From contig NZ_KQ955208.1 in NCBI RefSeq assembly GCF_001546115.1, positions 1,164,021 through 1,228,020 of the forward strand: DNA of 64,000 nt. The letters run 5' to 3'. Shown here piece by piece: positions 7,819 through 15,231 of this stretch (position 1 is the first letter of the stretch; each line of letters starts with the position of its first letter). The notes under the pieces were generated by a model. The model did no database searches, was not told the DNA's origin, and was given only the letters and a program-made list of their open reading frames with translations. This DNA is from Paracoccus aminovorans (GTDB lineage: Bacteria > Pseudomonadota > Alphaproteobacteria > Rhodobacterales > Rhodobacteraceae). Made by a program: the position numbers and the translations under genes.

Positions 7819-9108
7819 ATGGACGACCACCGCACCCTGCCCCGCCGCGCCTTGCTGAAGGCGCTGGCCCTTGGCGCGGCGGCGGGGGCGATGCCCGCCC
7901 TGCCCGCCCGCGCCCAGCAACCCGAACAGGCCCGCAACGTCGATGCCGCGCCGCACGGCCATGCGGAATCGGCCAAGCAGAGCGTGCCCTTTCACGGCCC
8001 GCACCAGGCCGGCATCACCACCCCGCGCCCGGCGAACGGCATCGTCGCGGCCTTCGACCTGGTGCTGGGCTCGCTCGACGATTTCGAGCGCATGCTGCGG
8101 CTGCTGACCGAGCGTGCCGCATTCCTGACCGCCGGCGGCCCGGTGCCGCAGCGCGACCCCAAGCTGCCGCCGGCCGATTCCGGCCTGCTGGGCCCGGTGA
8201 TCTCGCCCGACAACCTGACCATCACCGTGGCGCTGGGCGACAGCCTGTTCCAGAACCAGCCCTGGCTCGCGGGCCTGAAGCCGGCGCGGCTGCAACGCAT
8301 GGTGCAGTTCCGCAACGACGCGCTGGACCCGGCGCTGTGCCACGGCGACATGTCGATCCAGTTCTGCGCCAACCTGCAGGACACCTGCCTTTACGCGCTG
8401 CGCGACATCCTGAAGAACCTGTCGGAATTCGTGGTGCTGCGCTGGATGGTCGAGGGCTCGGTCCCGCCCGAACTGCCGGGGCCGGACGGCACCACCCCCA
8501 GCGCGCGCAATTTCCTGGGCTTCCGCGACGGCTCGGCCAATCCCGACGCCACCGACGCGGCGGCGATGGACCGCATCGTCTGGACCGGCGGCAAGGACGA
8601 GCCGCAATGGGCGCATGGCGGCAGCTACCAGGCGGTGCGCATCATCCGCAACCTGGTCGAACGCTGGGACCGCACCCCCCTGCGCGAGCAGGAGCGGATC
8701 TTCGGCCGCATGAAGGACAATGGCGCGCCGCTGGACGCGCCCGAGGCGGGCGAGCGCCATGTGCCGGACTATGCCGCCGATCCCGATGGCGATACGACAC
8801 CGCACAGCGCGCATATCCGGCTGGCCAATCCGCGCACGCCGGACAGCCAGAAGCACCTGATGCTGCGCCGGCCCTTCAACTATTCGCGCGGCGCGCTGAA
8901 GAACGGCCAGCTGGACCAGGGCCTGCTGTTCATCGCCTGGCAGGCCGATCTGCAGGCCGGCTTCATAGCCGTGCAGGAAAAGCTGAACGGCGAGCCGCTG
9001 GAGGAATACATCAAGCCGATCGGCGGCGGCTATTTCTTCGCCCTGCCCGGCGTGCAGCCCGGGGACTATCTCGGTTCGGCCCTTGTCACCGCAGCCAGGC
9101 GGAGCTGA
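7819..9108 (+). CDS. efeB: EfeB, Tat-exported DyP-type haem peroxidase
   Basis: 429 residues. The N-terminus PRRALLKALALG is a twin-arginine signal, followed by a hydrophobic run and an ARA cleavage site near residue 32. The DyP signature GFRDG is at 234-238, and HIRLANPR marks the distal part of the haem pocket. In the Efe system EfeB is the periplasmic peroxidase that oxidises Fe(II) or releases iron from haem. It begins immediately after efeO; efeM follows after a 40-bp gap with its own ribosome site. Confidence 0.92.
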   Translation: MDDHRTLPRRALLKALALGAAAGAMPALPARAQQPEQARNVDAAPHGHAESAKQSVPFHGPHQAGITTPRPANGIVAAFDLVLGSLDDFERMLRLLTERAAFLTAGGPVPQRDPKLPPADSGLLGPVISPDNLTITVALGDSLFQNQPWLAGLKPARLQRMVQFRNDALDPALCHGDMSIQFCANLQDTCLYALRDILKNLSEFVVLRWMVEGSVPPELPGPDGTTPSARNFLGFRDGSANPDATDAAAMDRIVWTGGKDEPQWAHGGSYQAVRIIRNLVERWDRTPLREQERIFGRMKDNGAPLDAPEAGERHVPDYAADPDGDTTPHSAHIRLANPRTPDSQKHLMLRRPFNYSRGALKNGQLDQGLLFIAWQADLQAGFIAVQEKLNGEPLEEYIKPIGGGYFFALPGVQPGDYLGSALVTAARRS

Positions 9109-9148
9109 TCCGCCCAGCCGTCACCTTGCATCAACGGGAGATCTGAAC

Positions 9149-9973
9149 ATGCTTGCAAGACATCTGAGGAGCACGGCGCTGGCGCTGGCCCTGACCGGCT
9201 GGGGCGGCGTCGCCCTTGCCGCCGACCCGTCGCTGGACCTGGTCGCGCCGCTGGCGGATTATAAGATCTATGTCGCGGAAAACACGGCGAAACTGGTCGA
9301 GGACACCAAGGCCTTCACCGCGGCCGTCAAGGCCGGCGACGTCGAGAAGGCCAAGTCGCTGTTCGCGCCCACCCGCATGAGCTATGAGCGCATCGAGCCG
9401 ATCGCCGAGTTGTTCTCGGACCTCGACGTGTCGATCGACGCCCGCGCCGACGATTTCGAGAAGGCCGAGGCGGACGACGCCTTCAGCGGCTTCCACCGCA
9501 TCGAGCACGGGCTCTGGGAAAAGGGCTCGACCGAGGGTCTGGAGGGCTATGCCGACAAGCTGCTGGCGGACGTGACCGACCTCGACGCCCGCATCAACGG
9601 CCTGACCTTCCCGCCCGAGGTGGTGGTGGGCGGCGCGGCCGTGCTGATGGAGGAAGTCGCCGCGACCAAGATCTCGGGCGAGGAAGACCGCTATTCGCAC
9701 ACCGACCTGTGGGATTTCGACGCGAACTTCGAGGGCTCGCAAAAGATCTACGAGCTGCTGCGCCCGCTGATCGCCGAGAAGGAGGCCGATTTCGTCGCCA
9801 AGGTCGACGGCAATTTCAAGGCGGTGGACGAGGTTCTGGTGAAATACCAGAAGGACGGCGGCTATGTCTCCTACGAGGAGCTGACCGACGCCGACCGCAA
9901 CCTGCTCTCGACCAAGGTGAACACGCTGGCCGAGGACCTGTCGACGCTGCGCGGCAAGCTGGGCCTGGGCTGA
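9149..9973 (+). CDS. efeM: EfeM, stand-alone M75/imelysin-like periplasmic iron protein
   Basis: 274 residues with a Sec signal peptide (cleavage after GVALA, residue 24) and a single M75 domain. The HxxE motif is at 116-119 (FHRIEHG). It resembles the C-terminal domain of EfeO in the same operon (both have YxRIEP followed by FSDL and D) and lacks the cupredoxin part, the definition of EfeM. The start is supported by CGGGAG 8 bp upstream. The earlier in-frame start at 9083 lies inside efeB and was rejected. Confidence 0.88.
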   Translation: MLARHLRSTALALALTGWGGVALAADPSLDLVAPLADYKIYVAENTAKLVEDTKAFTAAVKAGDVEKAKSLFAPTRMSYERIEPIAELFSDLDVSIDARADDFEKAEADDAFSGFHRIEHGLWEKGSTEGLEGYADKLLADVTDLDARINGLTFPPEVVVGGAAVLMEEVAATKISGEEDRYSHTDLWDFDANFEGSQKIYELLRPLIAEKEADFVAKVDGNFKAVDEVLVKYQKDGGYVSYEELTDADRNLLSTKVNTLAEDLSTLRGKLGLG

Positions 9974-9982
9974 TCGCCCGCC

Positions 9983-10005
9983 GGAGGCGCGCCCGCCGCG
10001 CCTCC
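9983..10005 (+). terminator. hairpin at the end of the efe operon
   Basis: A perfect 9-bp GC-rich stem (9983-9991 with 9997-10005) and a 5-nt loop lie 10 bp after the efeM stop. No T run follows, so it may protect the 3' end rather than terminate by itself. Confidence 0.5.
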
Positions 10006-10094
10006 AGCGCCTGTGGGGGGCGCCTGGAAAAGCGTTGCATTTCAGTTGGAAGCGAGGGTTTTCGGATTTTTTCCGGCGCGGGGTGTTTTTCCGC

Positions 10095-10123
10095 TTGCAC
10101 CCCTTCGGCGGCCCTTCTATACG
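10095..10123 (+). promoter_or_regulatory. promoter of tRNA-Ala
   Basis: TTGCAC (10095-10100), exactly 17 bp, then TATACG (10118-10123), 43 bp before the mature tRNA 5' end. Spacing and -10 quality are good. Confidence 0.65.
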
Positions 10124-10166
10124 ACCCCTCACACGGGCGACGGAGACGCCGCCCGAGACCTCCGGT

Positions 10167-10242
<76 letters not shown>

Positions 10243-10315
10243 GTTATTTCGCGCATCATATTTTATGAAGAGAAATCAAGGCGCTAGAGCCTGTTCCTAC
10301 CTTCTCCCCTTCCTT

Positions 10316-10341
10316 CATTCTGACCAGCCATTCTGACCAGT
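10316..10341 (+). repeat. two tandem copies of a 13-bp unit
   Basis: CATTCTGACCAGC (10316-10328) is followed directly by CATTCTGACCAGT (10329-10341). The copies differ only at the last base. They lie in the 313-bp gene-free stretch 10243-10555 between the tRNA and the next gene, in which I see nothing else definite. Confidence 0.7.
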
Positions 10342-10555
10342 TTTAGGACGCCTCCTCGGCATCCGGTCGGGCCCCAAAGGAATCACCTCTGGTCATCCTG
10401 CGTCGCCGCTGGAAGCGTTGCGGCTGGACCAGCCCCGGTGCCTGACTGAGCCTTTCAGCACCTTCTCGGCCTGTTTCCGCCAAGCATGATTTTGTGATGC
10501 AACGGAGTGTGCATCCGCTGGTATATGCCTACGAAACGACCTCGGATTGTGAACG

Positions 10556-10984
10556 ATGAAACTGACAGCAAAATTGACGACTGCACTGGTGCTAGCCGCC
10601 CTTGGAGTTAGCCCGGTTGCCGCTGATCCCGGACGCGGTAATGGGAACGGGAAAGGTGCTTTGGCCCACCGCCAACAGAATGAGCACGGTCCCAAGGTCA
10701 TCCACCGCGTTCAAACGCGCTATGTAAGCAACTGCCCTCCCGGCCTTGCCAAGAAGAACCCGCCCTGCGTTCCGCCGGGGCAGGTCGGCAAGCGGTACGG
10801 CACCCGAGTGGGGGACACGCTGCGCATCGGGGATTACCGGATCATCCGCGACTTCGACCGCTATGATTTGGAGCGCCGCCGGGGGTGGGACTATTATCGT
10901 GACGAGGATCGGGTCTATCGGGTTGACAGCGGCACCCGGAAGATTCTTGCCGTCCTGAACCTGATCGACGCTTTCTCGCGGTGA
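10556..10984 (+). CDS. small secreted protein with CPPGLAKK-type motif, unknown function
   Basis: 142 residues with a clear Sec signal peptide (MKLTAKLTTALVLAALGVSPVAA, cleavage near residue 23). A Gly/Asn-rich linker follows, then CPPGLAKKNPPCVPPGQ at residues about 61-77 with two cysteines, and a charged C-terminal part (YRIIRDFDRYDLERR). The Cys motif with GxRVGDTLRIGDYRII resembles RcnB-like periplasmic proteins of Alphaproteobacteria, but I cannot assign a role. It has its own upstream region of over 300 bp and no operon partners. Its GC content is slightly lower than that of neighbouring genes. Confidence 0.75.
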   Translation: MKLTAKLTTALVLAALGVSPVAADPGRGNGNGKGALAHRQQNEHGPKVIHRVQTRYVSNCPPGLAKKNPPCVPPGQVGKRYGTRVGDTLRIGDYRIIRDFDRYDLERRRGWDYYRDEDRVYRVDSGTRKILAVLNLIDAFSR

Positions 10985-11572
10985 GACGACCAGATTGCCA
11001 CAGGAGGGCTGTGGAGGCGATCCTTCCCCATCCCCTTACCCCACCCTAGCAGAGAACCTTCACGCCCCTGTACGGCCCTCTCCGTGACTCTGTGGGGCTA
11101 TCGCAGTTAGGGCCTGCCATAGGTTCGGCCAGGGTTCACCAAGGGGAACAGGAGGCGGGAACAACGTGCAGGCCACAGGAGCCCCGGAGAGCGCCGTAGA
11201 GAGGCATCTCCGGTCCTTGGCTGGGCTGGTACCTGAACCCCTCTCATCGCCCTGTACGGCTCACCAGTGCAGGCCGGAGAGGGGCATCTGGGGCGGAGCA
11301 ATTACCCCTCCCTATAGGACAGACAGACTGTTCAACCAGATCCCAGCCATGGCCCGCAGTTACCTTCCCTATAGCACCAGACAGGCTGATTAGGCCGTAC
11401 TATAGCTCAGCCTGAGGGGCTCAGGAATTAGGGCACCCTATAGGACAGCCCAGGGTTCAGCCATGGTTCTGAGGGGTGAGGGAGGAGGGAGGGAATTATG
11501 ACCACCTATAGCTCCAGGCTGGGTTGATACAGGACCCCAAGGTGAACTGAGGAGCAACCTAAGGAGCACCTA
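10985..11572. other. 588-bp non-coding segment of unusual composition with CTATAG cluster
   Basis: No convincing gene is visible on either strand: the short open frames have no ribosome sites and odd composition. GC is clearly lower than around it. The hexamer CTATAG occurs five times in 200 bp (11312, 11369, 11400, 11438, 11506). Loose internal repeats also occur: CCTGTACGGC near 11068 and 11252, GTGCAGGCC near 11167 and 11269, and GAGAGNGGCATCT near 11198 and 11278. It ends at the insertion sequence. It may be decayed mobile or phage DNA or an unknown RNA or structural element. Confidence 0.6.
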
Positions 11573-12423
11573 GGTCATGTTGACAAATGGCGGAGCCAGA
11601 GGCGGATCGACGTGATATCGATGAAGCCAAGGAAGCTTTCGGCGGTCTTGTCGTAGCGGGTGGCGACACGGCGAGCGTTCTTGAGCTTGTTGAAGCACCG
11701 CTCGACAAGGTTCCGCAGCCGGTAGAGCCTGCGATCGACAGCGACACGGAGCCTGCGAGACTTGCGCATCGGGACCACCGGCAGGATGCTACGCGCCTCC
11801 ATGGTTTTGCGAACCTTGTCGGAGTCATAGCCGCGATCGGCCAGCAGGATGCAAGGCTCCGGCAGGTTGTCGTCCATGACCAGATCAAAGCCCAGGTAGT
11901 CCGATGTCTGGCCCGGCGTGATGTCCGACCTCATTGGCAGCCCGGCAGCATTGACGCGCAGGTGGACCTTGGTCGTGAAACCACCTCTTGAACGGCCAAA
12001 ACCCTGTCTTGGAGTCCCCCTTTTGCGCCCGCTGCCTGATGATGGGCGCGGATCACGGTGCTGTCGATCATCTGGAGCGCATCCGGCACGATCCGACTTT
12101 CGTTCAGCGCTTCGAGGATCTGCTCCCACAACCCCGCCAGGGTCCAGCGCCGGAACTGGCGGTAGACACTGGACCACTTCCCGAACTCTTCTGGGAGGTC
12201 GCGCCAAGGAGAGCCGGTCCGCGCGATCCAGAAAATCCCATCAAGAACAAGGCGGTGATTTGCGGGCTTGCGCCCGTTCGGGGCGCGCACGGCCAGAATG
12301 AAGCGCTCATGAAACGCCCATTCCTCGTCCGACATCAGGTCTCGTGCCAAGCTGGTCTCCATTGCAGGTACCAGCTTGAATCACGATCAGGCCACCCTGT
12401 GAATCCCTTTTGTCAACACCACC
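11573..12423 (-). mobile_element. IS5-family (IS427-like) insertion sequence, complete
   Basis: 851 bp bounded by imperfect terminal inverted repeats. The left end GGTCATGTTGACAAATGG matches the reverse complement of the right end, GGTGGTGTTGACAAAAGG, at 15 of 18 positions. Both ends abut TA inside CTAG (left CTAG 11570-11573, right CTAG 12423-12426), as expected for the TA/CTAG target duplication of the IS427 group. It carries one transposase in two overlapping frames. On the right side 12424-12674 is gene-free apart from a short open stretch to TGA 12470-12472 that may be the end of an interrupted gene. Confidence 0.88.
11575..12362 (-). CDS. IS5-family transposase, two frames joined by -1 frameshifting
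   Basis: The first frame (12362 to 11931) starts METSLARDLMSDEEW and holds the N-terminal domain and the first catalytic Asp (MIDSTVIRAHH). The second frame, ending at 11575, holds FTTKVHLRVNAAG, the second Asp (LLADRGYDSDK) and the catalytic Glu (ERCFNKLKNARR). The frames overlap at AAAAGGGGG (minus strand, 12024-12016), a slippery run where a -1 shift gives a product of about 262 residues. All three DDE residues are present, so the element may be active. This arrangement is normal for IS427 relatives. Confidence 0.88.
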
Positions 12424-12674
12424 TAGCGGAGGCTCATCGACCTGCTGCGCCACGAGAAAGGGCCGGTGGTATGAGAAGAATCCGGCTCGTCTCGGCGCTC
12501 ACCGGCGCAACCGCAACGAACAGGGCAAGGATAGCGCAGGTTCCGCATGCGAGGACAAATGATCTTCATGCCGGTTGGTGCGCCGAAGCGATTCCCCCTT
12601 TGACCGGGAAGAGCAGCTTGCGCCCGGTCCCGTCGCGGTTCCAGCCCGCCGCAGGACGATGGCAAAGCCCTGCC

Positions 12675-14303
12675 TTACCCCGTCTTCAACCGGCTTTCGA
12701 TCAGCAGGTCGGCCTCGTCCAGGATCGGATGCGCGACCGACACGATATGCGCGTTCACCCGCTTCAGGTCGCGCAGGATGTCGAGATGCAGCGACGAGGT
12801 CTGCTGGCTGTCCTCGCGCCCCTCGCGCAGCCGCATCAGGTGGCGCTGCGCCGACAGGCGCTCCAGCCGGCGGATCTCGACCTTTTCCTCCATCAGCTGC
12901 CGCGCCAGGTCGCGGTCGCGGGTCATGAAGACGGTCTGCGCCACGCGCAGGTTCTCGATCGTCATCAGGAACAGCCCGTCGAGTTCGCGATAGCCCTCCT
13001 CGGAAAAGCGCAGCGCCAGGCCCGCCTTCTTGCGGATCTCGGGCGCGAGGCCCTTGTCGATGATGTCGCCGACATGCTCCAGGTTGATGACGTAGTCGAG
13101 GATGGTGATGGCCTGGCGCCGCTCGTCCTCGCCCGCCTCGCGGCCCAGGCGCGACAGGAAGCCCTTCACCTCCTGCTGCATGCGGTCCACCCGATCCTCG
13201 AGCACGCGGACCTCGGCCAGGGGCGCGTCGTCGCCATGCGCGAATGCGGTCCGGGCCTGCTGCAGCATGCGCTCGACCACGTCGCCGATGGCGAGCGCGG
13301 CGCGGCTGGCGCGGGCCAGGGCCACGGCGGGCGCATCCAGCGCCGAGCCGTCCAGCAGCTGCACCTCGATCGGCGGGGTCTGCTCGGCCTCGGGCATCAG
13401 GATGGCGGTCAGCCGGGTCAGCAGCTCGGCAAAGGGCCAGATTGCCGCCGCCAGCACCAGGTTGAAGGCCAGATGCGCCTCGACCGCCAACCCGGTCTCG
13501 GGCAGCGGCAGCGCGGTCAGCAGCGCCGCCGCCTGGCCGGCGAGCGGCAGCGCCAGAAGGCAGCCGATGCCGCGCACGATCAGGTTGCCCAGGGCCACGC
13601 GCCGCGCCGCCACCCCCTGCCCCGCGGTCGCCAGCAGCGGCGGGATCGCCCCGCCCAGGTTCGCGCCCAGCACCAGCACCACCGTCAGCGCCGGCGCCAT
13701 GCCCAGGGACAGCACCAGCATCACCACCGCCAGCGACGAGGAACAGACCACCGCCAGCCCGGCCGCGAAGGCCAGCGCCACCGGCCAGGCATCGCCCAGC
13801 ATGGCAAGGAACGCGGCCATGGCCGCCGAGTCGCGCAGGGGTTCGGTCGCCCCGGTCAGCAGCGACAGCGACAGCAGCATCAGCCCGATGCCGATCAGCG
13901 CCAGCCCCGCCCCCGACCATGTCCGCTGGTCGCGCCGGCGCAGGACATGGCCCAGCAGCAGCAGCGCCGGCACCAGCGCCTCGATCCCCGAGGCGACGAT
14001 CCAGGCGGTCAGCGCCGTGCCAAGGTTCGCGCCCAGCAGCACGACCTGGGCCATGCGCGGCCGGATCATGCCGCGATCCACGAAAGAGGCCGTCATCAGC
14101 GCCGTCGCGGTCGAGCTTTGCAGCCCCAGCGTCGCGAGCAGCCCCGAGACGAAGGCCCGCAGCCCGGTCCCGGTGCCCCGTCCCAGCGCCACCTTCAGCT
14201 TCATCCCGAAGGCGCGCAGCATGCCGTCGCGCACCAGCCCCAGGCCGAACAACAACAGCGCCACGGCACCCGCCAACTGAAGGATCACGGATAGGGACTG
14301 CAC
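12675..14303 (-). CDS. Na/Pi cotransporter family protein with PhoU-like tail
   Basis: 542 residues. The membrane part (1 to about 310) shows the duplicated signature of NptA/YjbB-type sodium-phosphate cotransporters: GLQSSTATALMTASF near residue 60 and CSSSLAVVMLVLSLG near 190, each followed by a LGANLG stretch. The C-terminal 200 residues are helical and charged with PhoU-like features. The family moves phosphate with sodium; YjbB acts as an exporter. ATG 14303 gives the usual N-terminus. A possible Pho box lies about 50 bp upstream. Confidence 0.88.
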   Translation of the reverse strand: MQSLSVILQLAGAVALLLFGLGLVRDGMLRAFGMKLKVALGRGTGTGLRAFVSGLLATLGLQSSTATALMTASFVDRGMIRPRMAQVVLLGANLGTALTAWIVASGIEALVPALLLLGHVLRRRDQRTWSGAGLALIGIGLMLLSLSLLTGATEPLRDSAAMAAFLAMLGDAWPVALAFAAGLAVVCSSSLAVVMLVLSLGMAPALTVVLVLGANLGGAIPPLLATAGQGVAARRVALGNLIVRGIGCLLALPLAGQAAALLTALPLPETGLAVEAHLAFNLVLAAAIWPFAELLTRLTAILMPEAEQTPPIEVQLLDGSALDAPAVALARASRAALAIGDVVERMLQQARTAFAHGDDAPLAEVRVLEDRVDRMQQEVKGFLSRLGREAGEDERRQAITILDYVINLEHVGDIIDKGLAPEIRKKAGLALRFSEEGYRELDGLFLMTIENLRVAQTVFMTRDRDLARQLMEEKVEIRRLERLSAQRHLMRLREGREDSQQTSSLHLDILRDLKRVNAHIVSVAHPILDEADLLIESRLKTG

Positions 14304-14348
14304 GGCGCCTCACCTCCTGGCGTCGGGCGAAGGGGCCGGCGCCTGAAT

Positions 14349-14364
14349 GTCATGATAACGTCAT
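14349..14364 (-). promoter_or_regulatory. candidate Pho box upstream of the Na/Pi transporter
   Basis: Two GTCAT direct repeats (14349-14353 and 14360-14364 on the plus strand) are exactly 11 bp apart, with an A/T-rich spacer. This is the layout of a PhoB-binding box. It sits 46-61 bp before the transporter start, but reads in the opposite direction to the gene, which lowers confidence. Confidence 0.4.
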
Positions 14365-14448
14365 ATTTGGCCCCTGCCCGGCCTGCGTCAATGGATGCCC
14401 TTGATTTTAGGGATTTCACGCCTGCGCGATGGCCGCGGCGCCACAGGA

Positions 14449-15177
14449 TCAGGCAGCGGCCAGAGGCCTGCGCCCCTCATCGGTCAGCAGGTGCAGGCCG
14501 GTCTCGTCGAAGACCACCACGCTCAGCGGCCCGCCATGGCCGGCGCCGGTGTCGATGGCCAGGCGGTTGCCGAAATGCGTGACCCGCTCGACCACGGTAT
14601 GGCCATGCACGACCAGCGGGCCATGGTCGCGGGCGTCGTCAAGAAAGCCCTTGCGGATCCAGACCAGGTCCTGCTCGGTCTGCCGCGCCAGGTCGACGCC
14701 CGGGCGGATGCCGGCATGGACGAACAGCGCCCGCGGGGTCAGGTGCCACAGCGGCAGCGCCTCGAGCCAACGCAGATGCGCCTGCGGCACCCGGTCCAGC
14801 ACCGCGGCATGGGTGCCGGCGTGGTCGCGCAGGTCGATGCCGTATGATGCCAGCGTCTCGGCCGCGCCCAGCTTTTCATGGTCCAGCCAGTGCCGCCCCG
14901 AGGCCAGCCCGGCGTCGATCCAGCCCGGCTCGGCGGCAAAGCGCGGCAGGAAGCGGTCGTGATTGCCCTTCAGCACGATCCAGGGCCGGCCCTCGGCCTG
15001 GCCCTGCATGAGATAGTCGATGACACCGCGCGAATCGGGGCCGCGATCCAGCAGGTCGCCGACATGGACCAGCTGCGAGACGCCGCCCCGCGCCGCCTCG
15101 TCGCGGGCGATGCGCGCATGCGCCTGCTTCAGCAGCCCAAGCTGGCCGTGGATGTCCCCGATGGCATAGGTCCGCAT
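14449..15177 (-). CDS. serine/threonine-type metallophosphatase
   Basis: 242 residues with the calcineurin-like signature in order: GDIHG (residues 8-12), GDLLDRG (about 41-47), GNHD (about 74-77) and later VHGHT, which bind the two metal ions. This matches bacterial PrpA/ApaH-like phosphoprotein or Ap4A phosphatases; the exact substrate cannot be told. ATG 15177 has AGGAGA 7 bp upstream; an in-frame start at 15228 would lie in the hairpin region and was rejected. It lies 54 bp after serA on the same strand. Confidence 0.85.
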   Translation of the reverse strand: MRTYAIGDIHGQLGLLKQAHARIARDEAARGGVSQLVHVGDLLDRGPDSRGVIDYLMQGQAEGRPWIVLKGNHDRFLPRFAAEPGWIDAGLASGRHWLDHEKLGAAETLASYGIDLRDHAGTHAAVLDRVPQAHLRWLEALPLWHLTPRALFVHAGIRPGVDLARQTEQDLVWIRKGFLDDARDHGPLVVHGHTVVERVTHFGNRLAIDTGAGHGGPLSVVVFDETGLHLLTDEGRRPLAAA

Positions 15178-15194
15178 GGCGTCTCCTGAAGGTC

Positions 15195-15224
15195 GAACCC
15201 CCGGGAAACATGCCCCGGGGGTTC
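15195..15224 (-). terminator. hairpin after serA
   Basis: A perfect 11-bp stem (15195-15205 with 15214-15224), with an 8-nt loop, begins 7 bp after the serA stop. No T run follows, so termination may be partial and allow read-through into the phosphatase gene. Confidence 0.55.
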
Positions 15225-15231
15225 GCAAGGT

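Noticed and set aside
10243..10555. Attachment-site copy of the tRNA-Ala 3' end
   Set aside because: No repeat of the tRNA 3' end was found downstream in the window.
11166..11393. 75-codon open frame in the CTATAG-rich segment
   Set aside because: No ribosome site, no family resemblance and composition unlike coding DNA here.
12427..12472. Short open stretch ending in TGA 12470-12472
   Set aside because: Too short to identify; kept only as a possible gene end interrupted by the insertion sequence.
12499..14313. Alternative 604-codon minus-strand frame over the Na/Pi transporter
   Set aside because: Gly/Arg/Ala-rich shadow; the other frame shows complete transporter motifs.
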